Positions 44,310 to 53,957 of a stretch of 64,000 nucleotides of DNA are shown here, in pieces (the first letter of the stretch is position 1; every line of letters begins with the position of its first letter). The stretch lies in assembly GCA_028824685.1 (NCBI GenBank), contig JAPPCZ010000034.1, positions 1-64,000 of the forward strand, written 5' to 3'. The position numbers and the translations under genes were made by a program. Source of the DNA: Candidatus Poribacteria bacterium. Lineage in GTDB: Bacteria > Poribacteria > WGA-4E > WGA-3G. Below the pieces are notes generated by a model. The model ran no database searches, was not told the DNA's origin, and saw nothing but the letters and a program-made list of their open reading frames with translations.

Positions 44310-45416
44310 TCAAAGGCTTGGCGGATAACAACAGATTATCTCCATCGGCGTGTTTCCAGTGCTAACGATGACGTAACTGGACAAGCACCGTGGAATGAAA
44401 ACAGACTTACCGCGTTTAAGCGGAACATCTTCAAAGTCACCACGCAGGACACCCTCGCCACCAAGTGTAACGAGCGCATAAAAACCTTTATCTGCTGGCA
44501 TACTAAGCGTAGAATTTACCGTCAAACGCGAACATCCGAAGTATTGCGATGCCTCTTCTGGCACGATACGGTCTTCGCGGTTATCACCTTCTCCTCTCAC
44601 GAGTTCCGGTGTGCGTCGAATGTAGTTGTTGAGATAGTCAAGTTCAAGTTTATCAAATTCAGCTGCATCTACTGCTAAGTCCCAACCAAGCCCGAGATGT
44701 CCATCTTCTTTATCGTAGGGAAATCCTTCCCATTCAGCAAGGATGTTCCAATCAGTAGGTTCTTGTGGTTCAAGCACACAAAGACCAGTACCGAGTGAAT
44801 GGACAATCGGTGTGCGTAAGAAGTAGACCTCTCCAACCTTTGGTTCAACGACATGCATAAGGCTTCGTAGGGTTTCTACATCTTGTGCTTCCATTAGGCG
44901 GCGGAATTCGGCTTTTTCTACCGCCTCTTTCCAACCAATCCATGCTTTCGCGCCGGGACGCGTACCGATCAATATCCATGCTTCGTTTTTCCCGAAAGGC
45001 GAATTAAGATGTTCCTTTGAAAAATCTGGATTTGGATGCCAATGGATAGGGATATGTGCGCCTTCTCCCACATCAAAAATCTTGAGAAGTACACCTAAAT
45101 CAGTGCCAAATTTTGCGACATGCGCGCTACCCAGAGTCTCTTCTGGGAATGCGTCTAATAATTCTTTTAGTAAGACTTCCTCTCCATTCGGTAGTTGAAC
45201 CCGGCTAAAGCCTTTGTCAGGTGGATTATCTCTGCCCGGTGTAATTGCTCTGTTTGTAGAAAAAATCCATTCTTCTGAGTAGTAATCATCTTTCGGATCG
45301 GGTTCACCCATAAATTCAGCGCGGAGTTTTCCTCCGTTGTAAAAATGTAAATACGTATTCGGTGCTAAAGCAATGGGTGCGTCTAACATTGACTTTAATT
45401 CGTTTTGTGATGCCAT
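44310..45416 (-). CDS. Class I mannose-6-phosphate isomerase-like protein
   Basis: The 368-residue protein is built on the ManA cupin fold. Zinc-site blocks are seen: HIPIHWHPNPDF (His-His) and KNEAWILIGT with the Glu, then FLRTPIVHSLGTG with the distal His. The C-terminal RGKSVFIPRCLSSYVI strand is typical. ManA interconverts mannose-6-P and fructose-6-P; related proteins act on other sugars, so the substrate is likely but not certain. It overlaps nothing; the next gene is divergent. Confidence 0.78.
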   Translation of the reverse strand: MASQNELKSMLDAPIALAPNTYLHFYNGGKLRAEFMGEPDPKDDYYSEEWIFSTNRAITPGRDNPPDKGFSRVQLPNGEEVLLKELLDAFPEETLGSAHVAKFGTDLGVLLKIFDVGEGAHIPIHWHPNPDFSKEHLNSPFGKNEAWILIGTRPGAKAWIGWKEAVEKAEFRRLMEAQDVETLRSLMHVVEPKVGEVYFLRTPIVHSLGTGLCVLEPQEPTDWNILAEWEGFPYDKEDGHLGLGWDLAVDAAEFDKLELDYLNNYIRRTPELVRGEGDNREDRIVPEEASQYFGCSRLTVNSTLSMPADKGFYALVTLGGEGVLRGDFEDVPLKRGKSVFIPRCLSSYVIVSTGNTPMEIICCYPPSL

Positions 45417-45642
45417 ACTGCTATCCTCTCTATATCTTTAGGATTTAATTCTATCACTTTTCCTTGGATTTGTCAAGTGGCTTTTTCGGGATAAATAGAT
45501 ACGGCAAATTTGACAAATATACAATTTAATGTCATAATTCTGATACCTTTGATAACAAAGATTGAGTTTCGGTTTACCACTTTTACATTTAACTGACTTC
45601 GGTGCAACAACATTCTTGCATGCACTGGAGGGAGGGAATGAA

Positions 45643-46809
45643 ATGGACGCTAATGAATCACCGACAACGGAAACCTATCGCGCACCGGCTTTTGCTGATT
45701 TCAACCCTGAACATTCTGCACCTGGTGCCACACCAGAACGTTTAGACCACTTGAAGGAACACGGTTTTGTTATTATCAACGACTTTGTTGATAATCCTTG
45801 GATTCCGATCCTACGAGAAGCGGGGCGCCGTGTTACGGAGGCATGTGCCCCTGAAAACAAGTATGATGTAATTGACTGTTCAAAGGGGTTTGTCCACCGT
45901 ACGGGACAGGAACAACCGTGGGCAATTCGCGGAATTATTCATCCGGCTTTTGGAGAACCCAGTTTCTCGGAATTCCACGGTTCAACAGATTACTTAGATT
46001 TTGTTTCTTCTTGGTGTGATGGGCTTCAACCTGAAGACCTCACATTCAGAGGAATTCTACTGTGGGCAAATCCACGCACGCACGAAAATAAACTCGGTTG
46101 GCACAGAGACGTGACGTGGTGGGGGACAGGAAAGAGTTACTTTGCCCAACGTGAAGTGCGAGGCGATGGTCCTGAAGCATATTCCGAAGAGGTAGAAAAA
46201 ATTCGTTGGAAAGAAATTCGAGAAAACAATGCGAAGAATATCGAAGAGCGAAACGGTGTAGGCATGTTCTTAGCACTCGCAGACGACGAATGCCATGAAC
46301 TTGTTCCCGGTAGCCATGACCGATGGAGAACGCCTTTTGAACATGATGTACTCCTACCGAAATCGATGAAAGACCAAGGTGTTCCGTATACACCCAGTTG
46401 GAACGGTAGCGATCCGTTGCCAGGGCAAGTCGCGATTCGACTGAAGGCAGGGGAAGCACTCATCCGTAATGGTGCTACCATCCATACGGGTCATACCGTC
46501 CCTGAACGGGAACGGAACACATTGTCAATCGGTTGGTCAAAATGGTCCGGTGAACCTACCGAAGAACCTTCAGTGGCAGACGTGCGACACGCGTGGCAGC
46601 TTGATCCTGCTGTGAGAGACGCACTCCCACATGAATGGATGAAAACTGCTTGGGACCGCTGGGCAGCAACTCAAAAACTCGGTGACACGCTTGAAGATCG
46701 GTATGCAGGATTTGACATAAACCATATTAGATCTGGGATGGTCCTTGGATGGCGTGGAGAGTTGGAACGCCAAGCTGCAGCAGAGGGCGAAGCTGAAAAT
46801 TCTTCCTAA
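45643..46809 (+). CDS. Phytanoyl-CoA dioxygenase-family oxygenase, large type
   Basis: Predicted Fe(II)/2-oxoglutarate oxygenase of 388 residues. The start MDANESPTTE at 45643 follows GGAGGGAATGAA; frame upstream is open but has no ribosome site. Iron ligands: His-x-Asp in GWHRDVTWW (about residue 150) and the distal His in GATIHTGHTVPE (about residue 285), with Arg of RERNTLS likely for 2-oxoglutarate. It is about 110 residues longer than the other two PhyH genes here, mainly by an insert around residues 160-220. Confidence 0.83.
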   Translation: MDANESPTTETYRAPAFADFNPEHSAPGATPERLDHLKEHGFVIINDFVDNPWIPILREAGRRVTEACAPENKYDVIDCSKGFVHRTGQEQPWAIRGIIHPAFGEPSFSEFHGSTDYLDFVSSWCDGLQPEDLTFRGILLWANPRTHENKLGWHRDVTWWGTGKSYFAQREVRGDGPEAYSEEVEKIRWKEIRENNAKNIEERNGVGMFLALADDECHELVPGSHDRWRTPFEHDVLLPKSMKDQGVPYTPSWNGSDPLPGQVAIRLKAGEALIRNGATIHTGHTVPERERNTLSIGWSKWSGEPTEEPSVADVRHAWQLDPAVRDALPHEWMKTAWDRWAATQKLGDTLEDRYAGFDINHIRSGMVLGWRGELERQAAAEGEAENSS

Positions 46810-46838
46810 ACTGTGATGGCGAACAACTTAATCAGTCC

Positions 46839-46874
46839 GTAGGTTGGGTAGAGCAAGAGCGAAACCCAACCTAC
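46839..46874. repeat. Palindromic repeat, family C variant
   Basis: GTAGGTTGGGT pairs with ACCCAACCTAC in an 11-bp stem. Compared with 7666-7701 and 28097-28182, the C-G pair in GTCGGGT/ACCCGAC is T-A here on both arms. It sits between two convergent genes and may serve as a terminator. Confidence 0.8.
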
Positions 46875-48067
46875 AATTTGTTTATAACCGATTCATAGAC
46901 TGCAAGCAGTTTTTTGCCAATGTTTCGCCAATCGTAATCTTGTTCTACTCGCGCGCGCCCATTTTCACCAATCTTTCGGCGCAGCGATGGGTCTATGAGC
47001 AATTGAGTGACTGCCTCCGCAAATGCTTTCGGTTCATCAGCAATAAATATCTCTTCACCATCTCGGAGAGCCAACCCCTCAGCACCAACTGTCGTAGAGA
47101 CAACTGCCTTTCCCATTGCCATCGCTTCAAGTATTTTTAGGCGCGTTCCACTTCCAATACGTAAAGGCACGACGAAAACTGTTGCTTCTGCGAAATATGG
47201 TTTGATCTCAGGAACGCGTCCTGTGACAACAACACCTTCTCTATCCCCTAACTTTTGCACACGTGCTGAGGGATTCCCACCAACGATCGAAAATTTGGTA
47301 TCAGGCACACTGTTCTGAATCTGCGGCAACACCTGTTGAACAAAAAATGAAACCGCATCTTCGTTCGGATACCAATCCATGCTGCCGATATAGATTAGGT
47401 GTGCCGGTGCTTCAGATGTGAAATCTGGGTGGTAATGCGTAACATCCACTCCATTTGGAATTACCTTAACAACCTCTTCAGCACAGTGTTGTTGAAAGAC
47501 AGCAGCATCAATATCAGACGTACACGTGACAGCATCAAACTGAGGACTTATCACACGCTCATAATGTTGAAATGCGATCTGTTGAGTCCAATAAGCAAAC
47601 TTATAGAACAGATTAGAAGTTTCGCCTTGTAACCTGCGCCAAATAGCAGAATCAACGTTCTGTTGTGAAAGCACACGGGGTAGGTCTGTTTCAAAATAAA
47701 ATTGAGCAATATGAAACATCTCATAATGAACGAGATCAAAGGTTTCTGCTGACAACAATTCCCTTAATTTTTCACGATAAGCAGGAACATTGTAACGGGC
47801 GACAGTGATAGGTTGTCTTTTGAAAAATGCGGAGAAGAGTGTTTTGAATGAAATACGTGGAAGCATTGACGAATTTGGGACAAGGTGAACTTTAATACCT
47901 AAGTTTTGTATGTGTGTAATACTCTCGGCGTCTGTCGGCTGTGTTTCAAGAGCAAGTAGCGTTACATCATTATTTTTTGCAATCTGTTTGAGTAGGTTGA
48001 ATACACGAATACGCCCACCGTCAGTGAGCGGATACGGTACGGTAGGAGATAGGAAAAGAATTTTCAT
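46871..48067 (-). CDS. Glycosyltransferase family 4 (exopolysaccharide type)
   Basis: A GT-B fold sugar transferase, 398 residues, starting MKILFLSPTVPYPLTDGGRIR, the N-terminal donor-acceptor loop found in the TIGR03087-like group. The nucleotide-sugar domain shows VIPNGVDVTHY, IYIGSMDWYPNEDA, FSIVGGNPS, and GSGTRLKILEAMAMGKAVVST with the E-x7-E glutamates. It probably adds sugars to a surface polysaccharide. The stop codon lies inside a palindromic repeat. Confidence 0.88.
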   Translation of the reverse strand: MKILFLSPTVPYPLTDGGRIRVFNLLKQIAKNNDVTLLALETQPTDAESITHIQNLGIKVHLVPNSSMLPRISFKTLFSAFFKRQPITVARYNVPAYREKLRELLSAETFDLVHYEMFHIAQFYFETDLPRVLSQQNVDSAIWRRLQGETSNLFYKFAYWTQQIAFQHYERVISPQFDAVTCTSDIDAAVFQQHCAEEVVKVIPNGVDVTHYHPDFTSEAPAHLIYIGSMDWYPNEDAVSFFVQQVLPQIQNSVPDTKFSIVGGNPSARVQKLGDREGVVVTGRVPEIKPYFAEATVFVVPLRIGSGTRLKILEAMAMGKAVVSTTVGAEGLALRDGEEIFIADEPKAFAEAVTQLLIDPSLRRKIGENGRARVEQDYDWRNIGKKLLAVYESVINKL

Positions 48068-48168
48068 TTTTTTAGACTATTATTCACGGTAAATACAATA
48101 ATAGGGATTTTTTGCTCAATAGTAAGGAAGTGTTTAGTCTGTTCACGAACACAAAACCGCGAAACACA

Positions 48169-49272
48169 TTAAGGAAGTTCAGCATTTGGGACTTGATAGG
48201 GTTGCTTGGAAATCCCAACTCTTTCTTTTAATCCATCAAGGAATGCGGACAATTTTACTTTAAGTTGCTGGCGGGAACTGAGTATTGGTTCGGGTGGCAA
48301 GAAAATAGTGCCGCGTTCACGCTGAATCCACCCTTTGATACTGTCATTGACTCCGAGAAGAAGCCATCTACTTTCAAGATCAAGGAAGACTTTTAACCAA
48401 CCCTCCTCATTTTGGATATTATATTTTTGGGAACCGTCGGTAATTCTCCAACTCACACCATCTTCACGAGTCGTCAGTTTAGCATTTCGCGACAATGGAA
48501 TTCTATGAAGCACAAATCCATCGCGCAAGTCTTTAGAAAAGTCTCCTTCGGTTAAGGCAGTTATGGCTGCTAAATCAGCATTAAACAGAAACGTATGAAT
48601 AGGATACTTAGATTGTTGAAATACATCCAATTTCTTTTTGCCATTTCTAATTTCATACACCTGCAGAGACTGATTATCTTTTATCAACCACTGTTTTCCT
48701 ATTTTTTCAATAGAGAGTTCCACATCTGCGGAGAGTGTGTTCTTATTGTTTTCAAATGCTTCCTGTAAATTAGGTAGATAGATGTCAAGTGCATTCCCAT
48801 TTTTTTGGACGGTAAAACCTGCCCCATTACTATCTGTAAGAAACCAATCTTTTCCACTTATCAATACCTTTGTTGTTGGTGCCCTTGAACTTAAGCGAAT
48901 TTCTGCCTCTGAATCTGCGAACATTTTTTGCCAATTAAATACGGTTTTTAATTCCTTGTCTAAGAGTTCAGCACTATACAGCGTCCGTTGTCCCAGAGGG
49001 ACACTAAATAACAATTCGTTTGAAAGTAGACCCGTGTTTAAATTACTAATAAATTTTTGATCAATACTAAAACGGTAGACATCTTTTGTATATACAATCG
49101 GTTTTGAGTTGACAGTAGGTCTATCGCGTAATGCTGTGCGCGTGTGGACTTGTAACTTCGGTGGGTCTGGCTTTGCAACAGGAGGTGCTTGTAGAATATA
49201 GACACAGAAGCAGAAACCGATGATTATGGCAATAAATAAAAATATGCTTAGACCTTTAAGAAATGATTTCAT
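48169..49272 (-). CDS. Membrane-anchored extracytoplasmic protein with three repeats, unknown
   Basis: The 367-residue product starts with one transmembrane anchor (about residues 6-28), and the rest is probably periplasmic. The region about 120-310 contains three similar blocks with a shared Trp and D-pattern: LISGKDWFLTDSNGAGF, SIEKIGKQWLIKDNQSL and REDGVSWRITDGSQKYN, each followed by a short beta stretch. NDSIKGWIQRERGTIFL is SH3-like. No enzyme motif seen. Possibly a cell-wall or polysaccharide-binding protein. Confidence 0.55.
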   Translation of the reverse strand: MKSFLKGLSIFLFIAIIIGFCFCVYILQAPPVAKPDPPKLQVHTRTALRDRPTVNSKPIVYTKDVYRFSIDQKFISNLNTGLLSNELLFSVPLGQRTLYSAELLDKELKTVFNWQKMFADSEAEIRLSSRAPTTKVLISGKDWFLTDSNGAGFTVQKNGNALDIYLPNLQEAFENNKNTLSADVELSIEKIGKQWLIKDNQSLQVYEIRNGKKKLDVFQQSKYPIHTFLFNADLAAITALTEGDFSKDLRDGFVLHRIPLSRNAKLTTREDGVSWRITDGSQKYNIQNEEGWLKVFLDLESRWLLLGVNDSIKGWIQRERGTIFLPPEPILSSRQQLKVKLSAFLDGLKERVGISKQPYQVPNAELP

Positions 49273-49451
49273 AACTTAAATCTCCACCTTATTTCGGATA
49301 ATACAACTACTTGTTATTTTAAACTGATATTAGCAAAATTTAGTTGACATTAAATTACCCTCTGTACACAATTATTGCATAATGTCCGATTCACCCATGA
49401 TTCCTCATTCAGGCACCTTGTTTTACTATAGTTTACACACATAAAAAAAAT

Positions 49452-50744
49452 ATGCAAGACTTAAATCCGTTAGCAATTGAATTAAATGAACAAATTCGTA
49501 GCACTGTTCCAGAAGTTTACAAACTACTCTCCGAATTAGGAAAACGTATCTATCTGCCAAAAGGTATCTTAAGCCAAAGCGCTGAAGCAAATGCAAAGGC
49601 GGATCGTTTTAATGCGACACGCGCAGTCGCATTGGAAAACAATGAGATAATGCACTTAGACGTTTCTCACCAATTAGTGCCTGAACTTTCTCCTGAAAGT
49701 ATTTTCGGTTACGCGCCCATACTCGGCAATTCAGAATTGCGAGAGATGTGGCAAACTCACCTTCGCACTGAAAACCCTTTACTTGCCGAAGCAACGTTTA
49801 GCCTCCCTATTGTGACAAACGGTATGACGCATGGCTTCAGTCTGCTTGCAGATCTCTTTGTCAATAAGGGTGATACACTTATTCTCCCAGATAAAATTTG
49901 GGGAAATTATAGGCTCATCTTTCAGACGAAGGCAGGAACAGATGTCCAAACTTATCCATTTTTTAACACTGAGAAAAGTTTTGACCTCATTGGATTTAAT
50001 AAGGCACTCTCAAAGATTTCTGCTGATAAGTTGTTGATTCTCCTAAATTTTCCGCACAATCCGACAGGATATGCTGTTACCCGTACCGAAGCGCAACAAA
50101 TATCGGACGCACTTGTAGCGTGCGCTGATACGGGACGCAGTATCCTTGTAATGGTAGACGATGCCTACGCAGGTTTTTGGTATGATGCAGAGGTAATGCA
50201 AGAATCTATTTTTGGTATGTTAGTAGGATGCCATCCCAACGTTATTCCAGTAAAAATTGATGGTGCAACCAAAGAGGAATACGCATGGGGTTTGCGCGTT
50301 GGCTTTTTAACTTTCGGGCTTCCAGATAAGGCAATGCAAGCGATTGAAGGAAAGTTAAGCGGACTCATTAGGACAGATACTTCAGGTGCCGCACAGATTT
50401 CCCAAACGCTTATTCTTGAAGCGATGAAGGCACCGGACTATACTGAACAGAAACAGCACAATTATGAGATTCTTAAGGCGCGAGCATTAAAGGTCAGACA
50501 AGTTACCGCTGATGTGCGGCACGCAAATCTTTGGGATGTATATCCAAACCATGCGGGTTATTTTATCTGTCTATGTCTCAAGTCTGGGAATGCTGAAAAG
50601 GTGCGGCAAACGCTTCTTGATGAACATGGCATTGGCACAATCGCACTGAGCAACACCGAATTGCGGGTAGCATATTCATGTCTTGAAGAAGCCGATATTG
50701 AGGATGTATTCAGTGTAATTGCACAGGTTATTCGATCACAATAA
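49452..50744 (+). CDS. Class I/II aminotransferase (PLP fold type I)
   Basis: The 430-residue enzyme has the fold-type-I blocks in order: SIFGYAPILGNSELREMW, VTNGMTHGFSLL, LLILLNFPHNPTGYAVT (cofactor Asn), ILVMVDDAYAGFWYD (Asp-Tyr pair), and the PLP Lys in DGATKEEYAWGLRVGF (about residue 277). The C-terminal TELRVAYS contains the substrate-carboxylate Arg. Substrate not determined. It ends at a strong terminator. Confidence 0.87.
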   Translation: MQDLNPLAIELNEQIRSTVPEVYKLLSELGKRIYLPKGILSQSAEANAKADRFNATRAVALENNEIMHLDVSHQLVPELSPESIFGYAPILGNSELREMWQTHLRTENPLLAEATFSLPIVTNGMTHGFSLLADLFVNKGDTLILPDKIWGNYRLIFQTKAGTDVQTYPFFNTEKSFDLIGFNKALSKISADKLLILLNFPHNPTGYAVTRTEAQQISDALVACADTGRSILVMVDDAYAGFWYDAEVMQESIFGMLVGCHPNVIPVKIDGATKEEYAWGLRVGFLTFGLPDKAMQAIEGKLSGLIRTDTSGAAQISQTLILEAMKAPDYTEQKQHNYEILKARALKVRQVTADVRHANLWDVYPNHAGYFICLCLKSGNAEKVRQTLLDEHGIGTIALSNTELRVAYSCLEEADIEDVFSVIAQVIRSQ

Positions 50745-50775
50745 TAGATGTGAAAAATAGCCGTAAATCATTCTG

Positions 50776-50807
50776 TTTAGGGAACGGCACAAACACCGTT
50801 CCCTAAA
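50776..50807. terminator. Bidirectional terminator
   Basis: TTTAGGGAACGG and CCGTTCCCTAAA form a perfect 12-bp stem with an 8-nt loop, placed between convergent genes ending at 50744 and 50818. Confidence 0.85.
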
Positions 50808-50817
50808 TGTAAAATCC

Positions 50818-51420
50818 TTACCTTGCAGCTTTCAAGGCACCCCAAGTAGTAGTAATTTTACCTTGAGGGTCAACAGGCGTTGGTAAATCCCCTACAGTTT
50901 TTCTGAAATATACATCATCCTCACCATCATTGGGACCTGCCCAAACCCAAAATGCAGTTGAATCAGGGTCTTTTAGGGTTTCACGCATTGTGTTAGCGCC
51001 GAATCCCCATATACCACCACCGAATTGGTCAAGCTGCGTGGCATTTTCCCAACCACTATCGTCAAAATCCACTTTTTCCCAACCGTCATTGCGTTCTGCA
51101 AGAGGAGCACCTGCATCTGCCTTCCACGTATCATTAGAAGGAATATAGGTGCCATCATCAAGGATCACATCAAACAACGCGCCACCGCGCCCTGAAGCGC
51201 CGGGTTCTGCGTCATGAACATAGACTCCAATGACAGCATATCCGTCAGGCATTTCAAATTCTGTAACAGTGGCGACTTGCCAGTTATTGCCTTCGGCAAC
51301 CTTTTCGCCATTTATGAAACCGACCCAGGTGTTATCGCCATTAATGCGGAGTTTAGCTGCCCATAAACTTGTGGCAGTGAGGCAGAATACCAAAATTGCT
51401 AAAACAAAAAATCTCTTCAT
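50818..51420 (-). CDS. Secreted beta-sandwich protein, C-terminal WG motif
   Basis: The 200-residue protein starts with a Sec signal peptide (MKRFFVLAILVFCLTATS, cleavage near LWA-A). The mature part resembles the N-terminal sugar-binding beta-sandwich of rhamnosidase-like enzymes: INGDNTWVGFINGEKVA, VIGVYVHDAEPGASG, WEKVDFDDSGWENA and GFGANTMRETLKDPDS. The tail VDPQGKITTTWGALKAAR is the motif shared with three other exported proteins here. AAGGAG precedes the ATG. Its paralogue, interrupted by TGA, follows upstream at 51495-52130. Confidence 0.82.
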   Translation of the reverse strand: MKRFFVLAILVFCLTATSLWAAKLRINGDNTWVGFINGEKVAEGNNWQVATVTEFEMPDGYAVIGVYVHDAEPGASGRGGALFDVILDDGTYIPSNDTWKADAGAPLAERNDGWEKVDFDDSGWENATQLDQFGGGIWGFGANTMRETLKDPDSTAFWVWAGPNDGEDDVYFRKTVGDLPTPVDPQGKITTTWGALKAAR

Positions 51421-51494
51421 AAAATTCTCCTTGTTTGTAGTTTGAAAGAGTAGTAAATATGGTAGTAGGACAACCACGCCTACCATATAGAAAT

Positions 51495-52130
51495 TTACAT
51501 AGAATTACCCTTAATTCGTGCCCACGATGTAGTGAGTTTATCCTTAGGTTCAACGGGGAGTTGACCGATAGTATAACGGAAATAAATGTCATCTTCTGCG
51601 TCGTTTGGACCGCACCAGACTCAATTTGCTTCACAATCCGGATCTTTCAAAATCTGACGCATCGTACCTGCACCAAATCCCCAGATACCTGCTCCGAATT
51701 TTTCATAAATTTCAAGTTCATCTTCCCATTTACTGTCGTCAAAATTTACTTTTTCCCAACCATCATTTCGTTGGGCAATGGGTTTGCCAGTATCACAACG
51801 CCAACCTTCTTCACCTGTGCCGATGTATTCGGGTTTATCGTCAAGAATAATGTCAGCGAGGAAACCGCCTTTGCCAGCAGCTCCCGGTTCCGCATCGTGC
51901 ACATAGACTGCAATTACAGCAAAACCTTTGTCCAATTTGAATTCGCTGACGGTTGGTTGCTGCCAATTTCCGTTTTCTGCAACCTTCTCTCCGTTTACAA
52001 AAACAACCCAGGTATTGTCACCGCTGACGCGCACTGTTCCATTTTTTGGAACAGCATTCACGGTTTGTATTAAAATTATGCAGCCTAAAAACAGTATAAG
52101 TGTTAGGCATGCGATAGATCGTTTGTTCAT
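51495..52130 (-). pseudogene. Paralogue of 50818 gene with in-frame TGA
   Basis: The frame starts at ATG 52130 after GGAGG and encodes a Sec signal peptide (ACLTLILFLGCIILIQTV core) and the same domain as its neighbour: VSGDNTWVVFVNGEKVA, VIAVYVHDAEPGAAG, GWEKVNFDDSKWEDEL. A TGA at 51621-51623 stops translation at a Trp position of the neighbour (FWVWAGPND). Beyond it the frame is intact for 42 more codons, and ends VEPKDKLTTSWARIKGNSM, with the motif conserved. Either a recent nonsense mutation or a TGG-to-TGA error; the rest is not decayed. Confidence 0.7.
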
Positions 52131-52234
52131 AAAAACCTCCATTTTTATGTGTTTGTAGTTGTACAAATTTTTAGATTCACGATAAAGTAACGGATTGAAA
52201 ATTATTATATCCGTTGTTTGCTCACGTCTCAACT

Positions 52235-53011
52235 TCAAAATAACGATGGAAAATGCCGATACGGATCTGCTGGCTCACGAAAGAGAATCTGTTGCCGTTC
52301 CGTTAATTCTATTCCCTCCGGTTGTGCCACGCGCCGGGATGTCCACGCCATGTGTGAAACACAATATTTATATAAAAGTGATCGCCGCTGATGCTTTCCA
52401 TTCCACGCAGCAGTGCCATGTGTCAGTGCCTCAGAAAACAGAATCGCTGATCCAGCAGGAGCGTTTGGAATCGTTACACAAGATGATTGTTCTGGTGCTG
52501 CAGCAATCTCGCGCGGTAGTCTATAATTGCTCTTATGGCTGCCGGAGATACAGCAAAATCCACCATATTCGGGACCAGTATCTGCCAAATTCCATGTTAC
52601 CACAACAAAACCATTGGTGATTTCGGTATCTCGAAATGCGTAATATTCTCCTTCCTTCGCATTTGAGGTAGGTGACGAAGCACCGTAATCAGCATGCAAT
52701 CCACCTCTCGGCATACCCTCCCGCATATACATACCGTAAATTCGGTCAAGCCGAAAGCAGTCGCCTAATCGGAAGCGGAGAACTTCCATTATCTTCGGAT
52801 GGTCAAGTAAATTACAAAACGATTTACCCCACTGTAAGAAACCTGCCCCGTCCGGTGCACTTCCAAATCGTTGTACCTTCCCCGGTATGGGAAGTTCTTG
52901 ATCGTCAATTCGTTGATTGAGTTCTGCAACCTCATCAGAATCCAAGACATCTTCAATTACTAAGTAGCCTTGCACATCGAAGAGGTACTGCTGTGTCTGT
53001 AGGTCGCTCAT
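52235..53011 (-). CDS. Phytanoyl-CoA dioxygenase-family oxygenase
   Basis: Predicted Fe(II)/2-oxoglutarate oxygenase, 258 residues. Iron site: HADYGASSP (His-x-Asp, about residue 122) and the distal His in EALTHGTAAWNG, with Arg of HQRRSLLYKY for 2-oxoglutarate. GYLVIEDVLDSDEVAELNQ at the N terminus is the usual family start. It is third PhyH-type gene in the window and not specially close to either of the others. An AAGG ribosome site is present. Confidence 0.87.
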   Translation of the reverse strand: MSDLQTQQYLFDVQGYLVIEDVLDSDEVAELNQRIDDQELPIPGKVQRFGSAPDGAGFLQWGKSFCNLLDHPKIMEVLRFRLGDCFRLDRIYGMYMREGMPRGGLHADYGASSPTSNAKEGEYYAFRDTEITNGFVVVTWNLADTGPEYGGFCCISGSHKSNYRLPREIAAAPEQSSCVTIPNAPAGSAILFSEALTHGTAAWNGKHQRRSLLYKYCVSHMAWTSRRVAQPEGIELTERQQILFREPADPYRHFPSLF

Positions 53012-53063
53012 AAACTTACCTTCCTATTTTATAGAATCTGCTGATTCTATGTCCGAGAATTTA

Positions 53064-53957
53064 CTATCCAATATCAGTAAGTGCTAATTGTCCGGCGAGG
53101 TCTTTAATAAACTGAAATGCGACTCGACCGGAACGTCCACTGGATGATGCTTCCCATTCCAATGCTGCACGGTGTAATTCCTCTGTCGGTATAGAGATAC
53201 CTCGTTTTTTGGCATAATGGGAAACAATCTGTAAATAGATGTGCTGCGAAATTCGATAGAAAGCGAGCCTTAATCCAAAACGGTCGCTTAATGAGACTTT
53301 TTCTTCTGTTGCCTCGCGTGGATAAAGTTCGTCTTCTTCGTTCTGGGGATATTGGTTTTCACTCACCTGCCGAGGCATCAGATGCCGACGATTAGAGGTT
53401 GCATAGATAAGGATGTTATCGGGACATTCGGAAATCCCACCTTCCAACATTGCTTTCAATTCACGATATTCCGGTTCGTTTTCGCTAAAAGCAAGGTCAT
53501 CACAGAAAAGAAGGTAACGTTCCGGCCGTTCCCACAACAATTCCGTAATTTCCTGTAAATGGACCAACCCCTCTTTACTAATACCGATTAACCGAAGACC
53601 ATCATCAGCATAACGGGTCAACATCGCTTTCACCAGAGAAGATTTTCCAGTGCCACGGTCACCCCATAGTAGCGCATGATTTGCCGGTAATCCTTGTAGG
53701 AACTGCCGTGTGTTTCTATCCAATGCCTTACACTGTGTATCTATACCAATTAAATCCGTAGTATCAACAAGGTGTGGATGTTTAACAGGGATAATCTGTC
53801 CTGTGCCATTTTGCTGTCGCCACCGAAAGGCTATATAATCGTCAAACACCTCACTTGACGATTGAACTACGGGCATTTGCCACCGGGTTAATAAACTATC
53901 GGCTTTTTCAAGCAGTTGGATAAAAAGTTCTTCTGGTTTCCGCTCTTTTTCAGACAT
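53064..53957 (-). CDS. DUF815-family AAA ATPase
   Basis: The 297-residue P-loop ATPase has Walker A GDRGTGKSSLVKAML (about residues 98-112), Walker B YLLFCDDLAF (about 145), and ATSNRRHLMPR, the sensor region of DUF815. KRGISIPTEELHRAALEWE near the C terminus is the lid helix region. DUF815 proteins are widespread, with no firmly known role. It is followed by the CBM9-like gene and lies 52 bp downstream of nothing else coding. Confidence 0.9.
   Translation of the reverse strand: MSEKERKPEELFIQLLEKADSLLTRWQMPVVQSSSEVFDDYIAFRWRQQNGTGQIIPVKHPHLVDTTDLIGIDTQCKALDRNTRQFLQGLPANHALLWGDRGTGKSSLVKAMLTRYADDGLRLIGISKEGLVHLQEITELLWERPERYLLFCDDLAFSENEPEYRELKAMLEGGISECPDNILIYATSNRRHLMPRQVSENQYPQNEEDELYPREATEEKVSLSDRFGLRLAFYRISQHIYLQIVSHYAKKRGISIPTEELHRAALEWEASSSGRSGRVAFQFIKDLAGQLALTDIG

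Noticed and set aside
46239..46481. Minus-strand frames within the large PhyH gene
   Set aside because: They follow from codon bias of the plus-strand gene and have no motif or ribosome site.
51621..51623. TGA as a recoded Trp or selenocysteine codon
   Set aside because: TGA serves as normal stop in hemE, lpxB and others here, which makes Trp recoding unlikely, and the paralogue has Trp and not Cys at this place. No SECIS-like hairpin was evident, though this was not computed.
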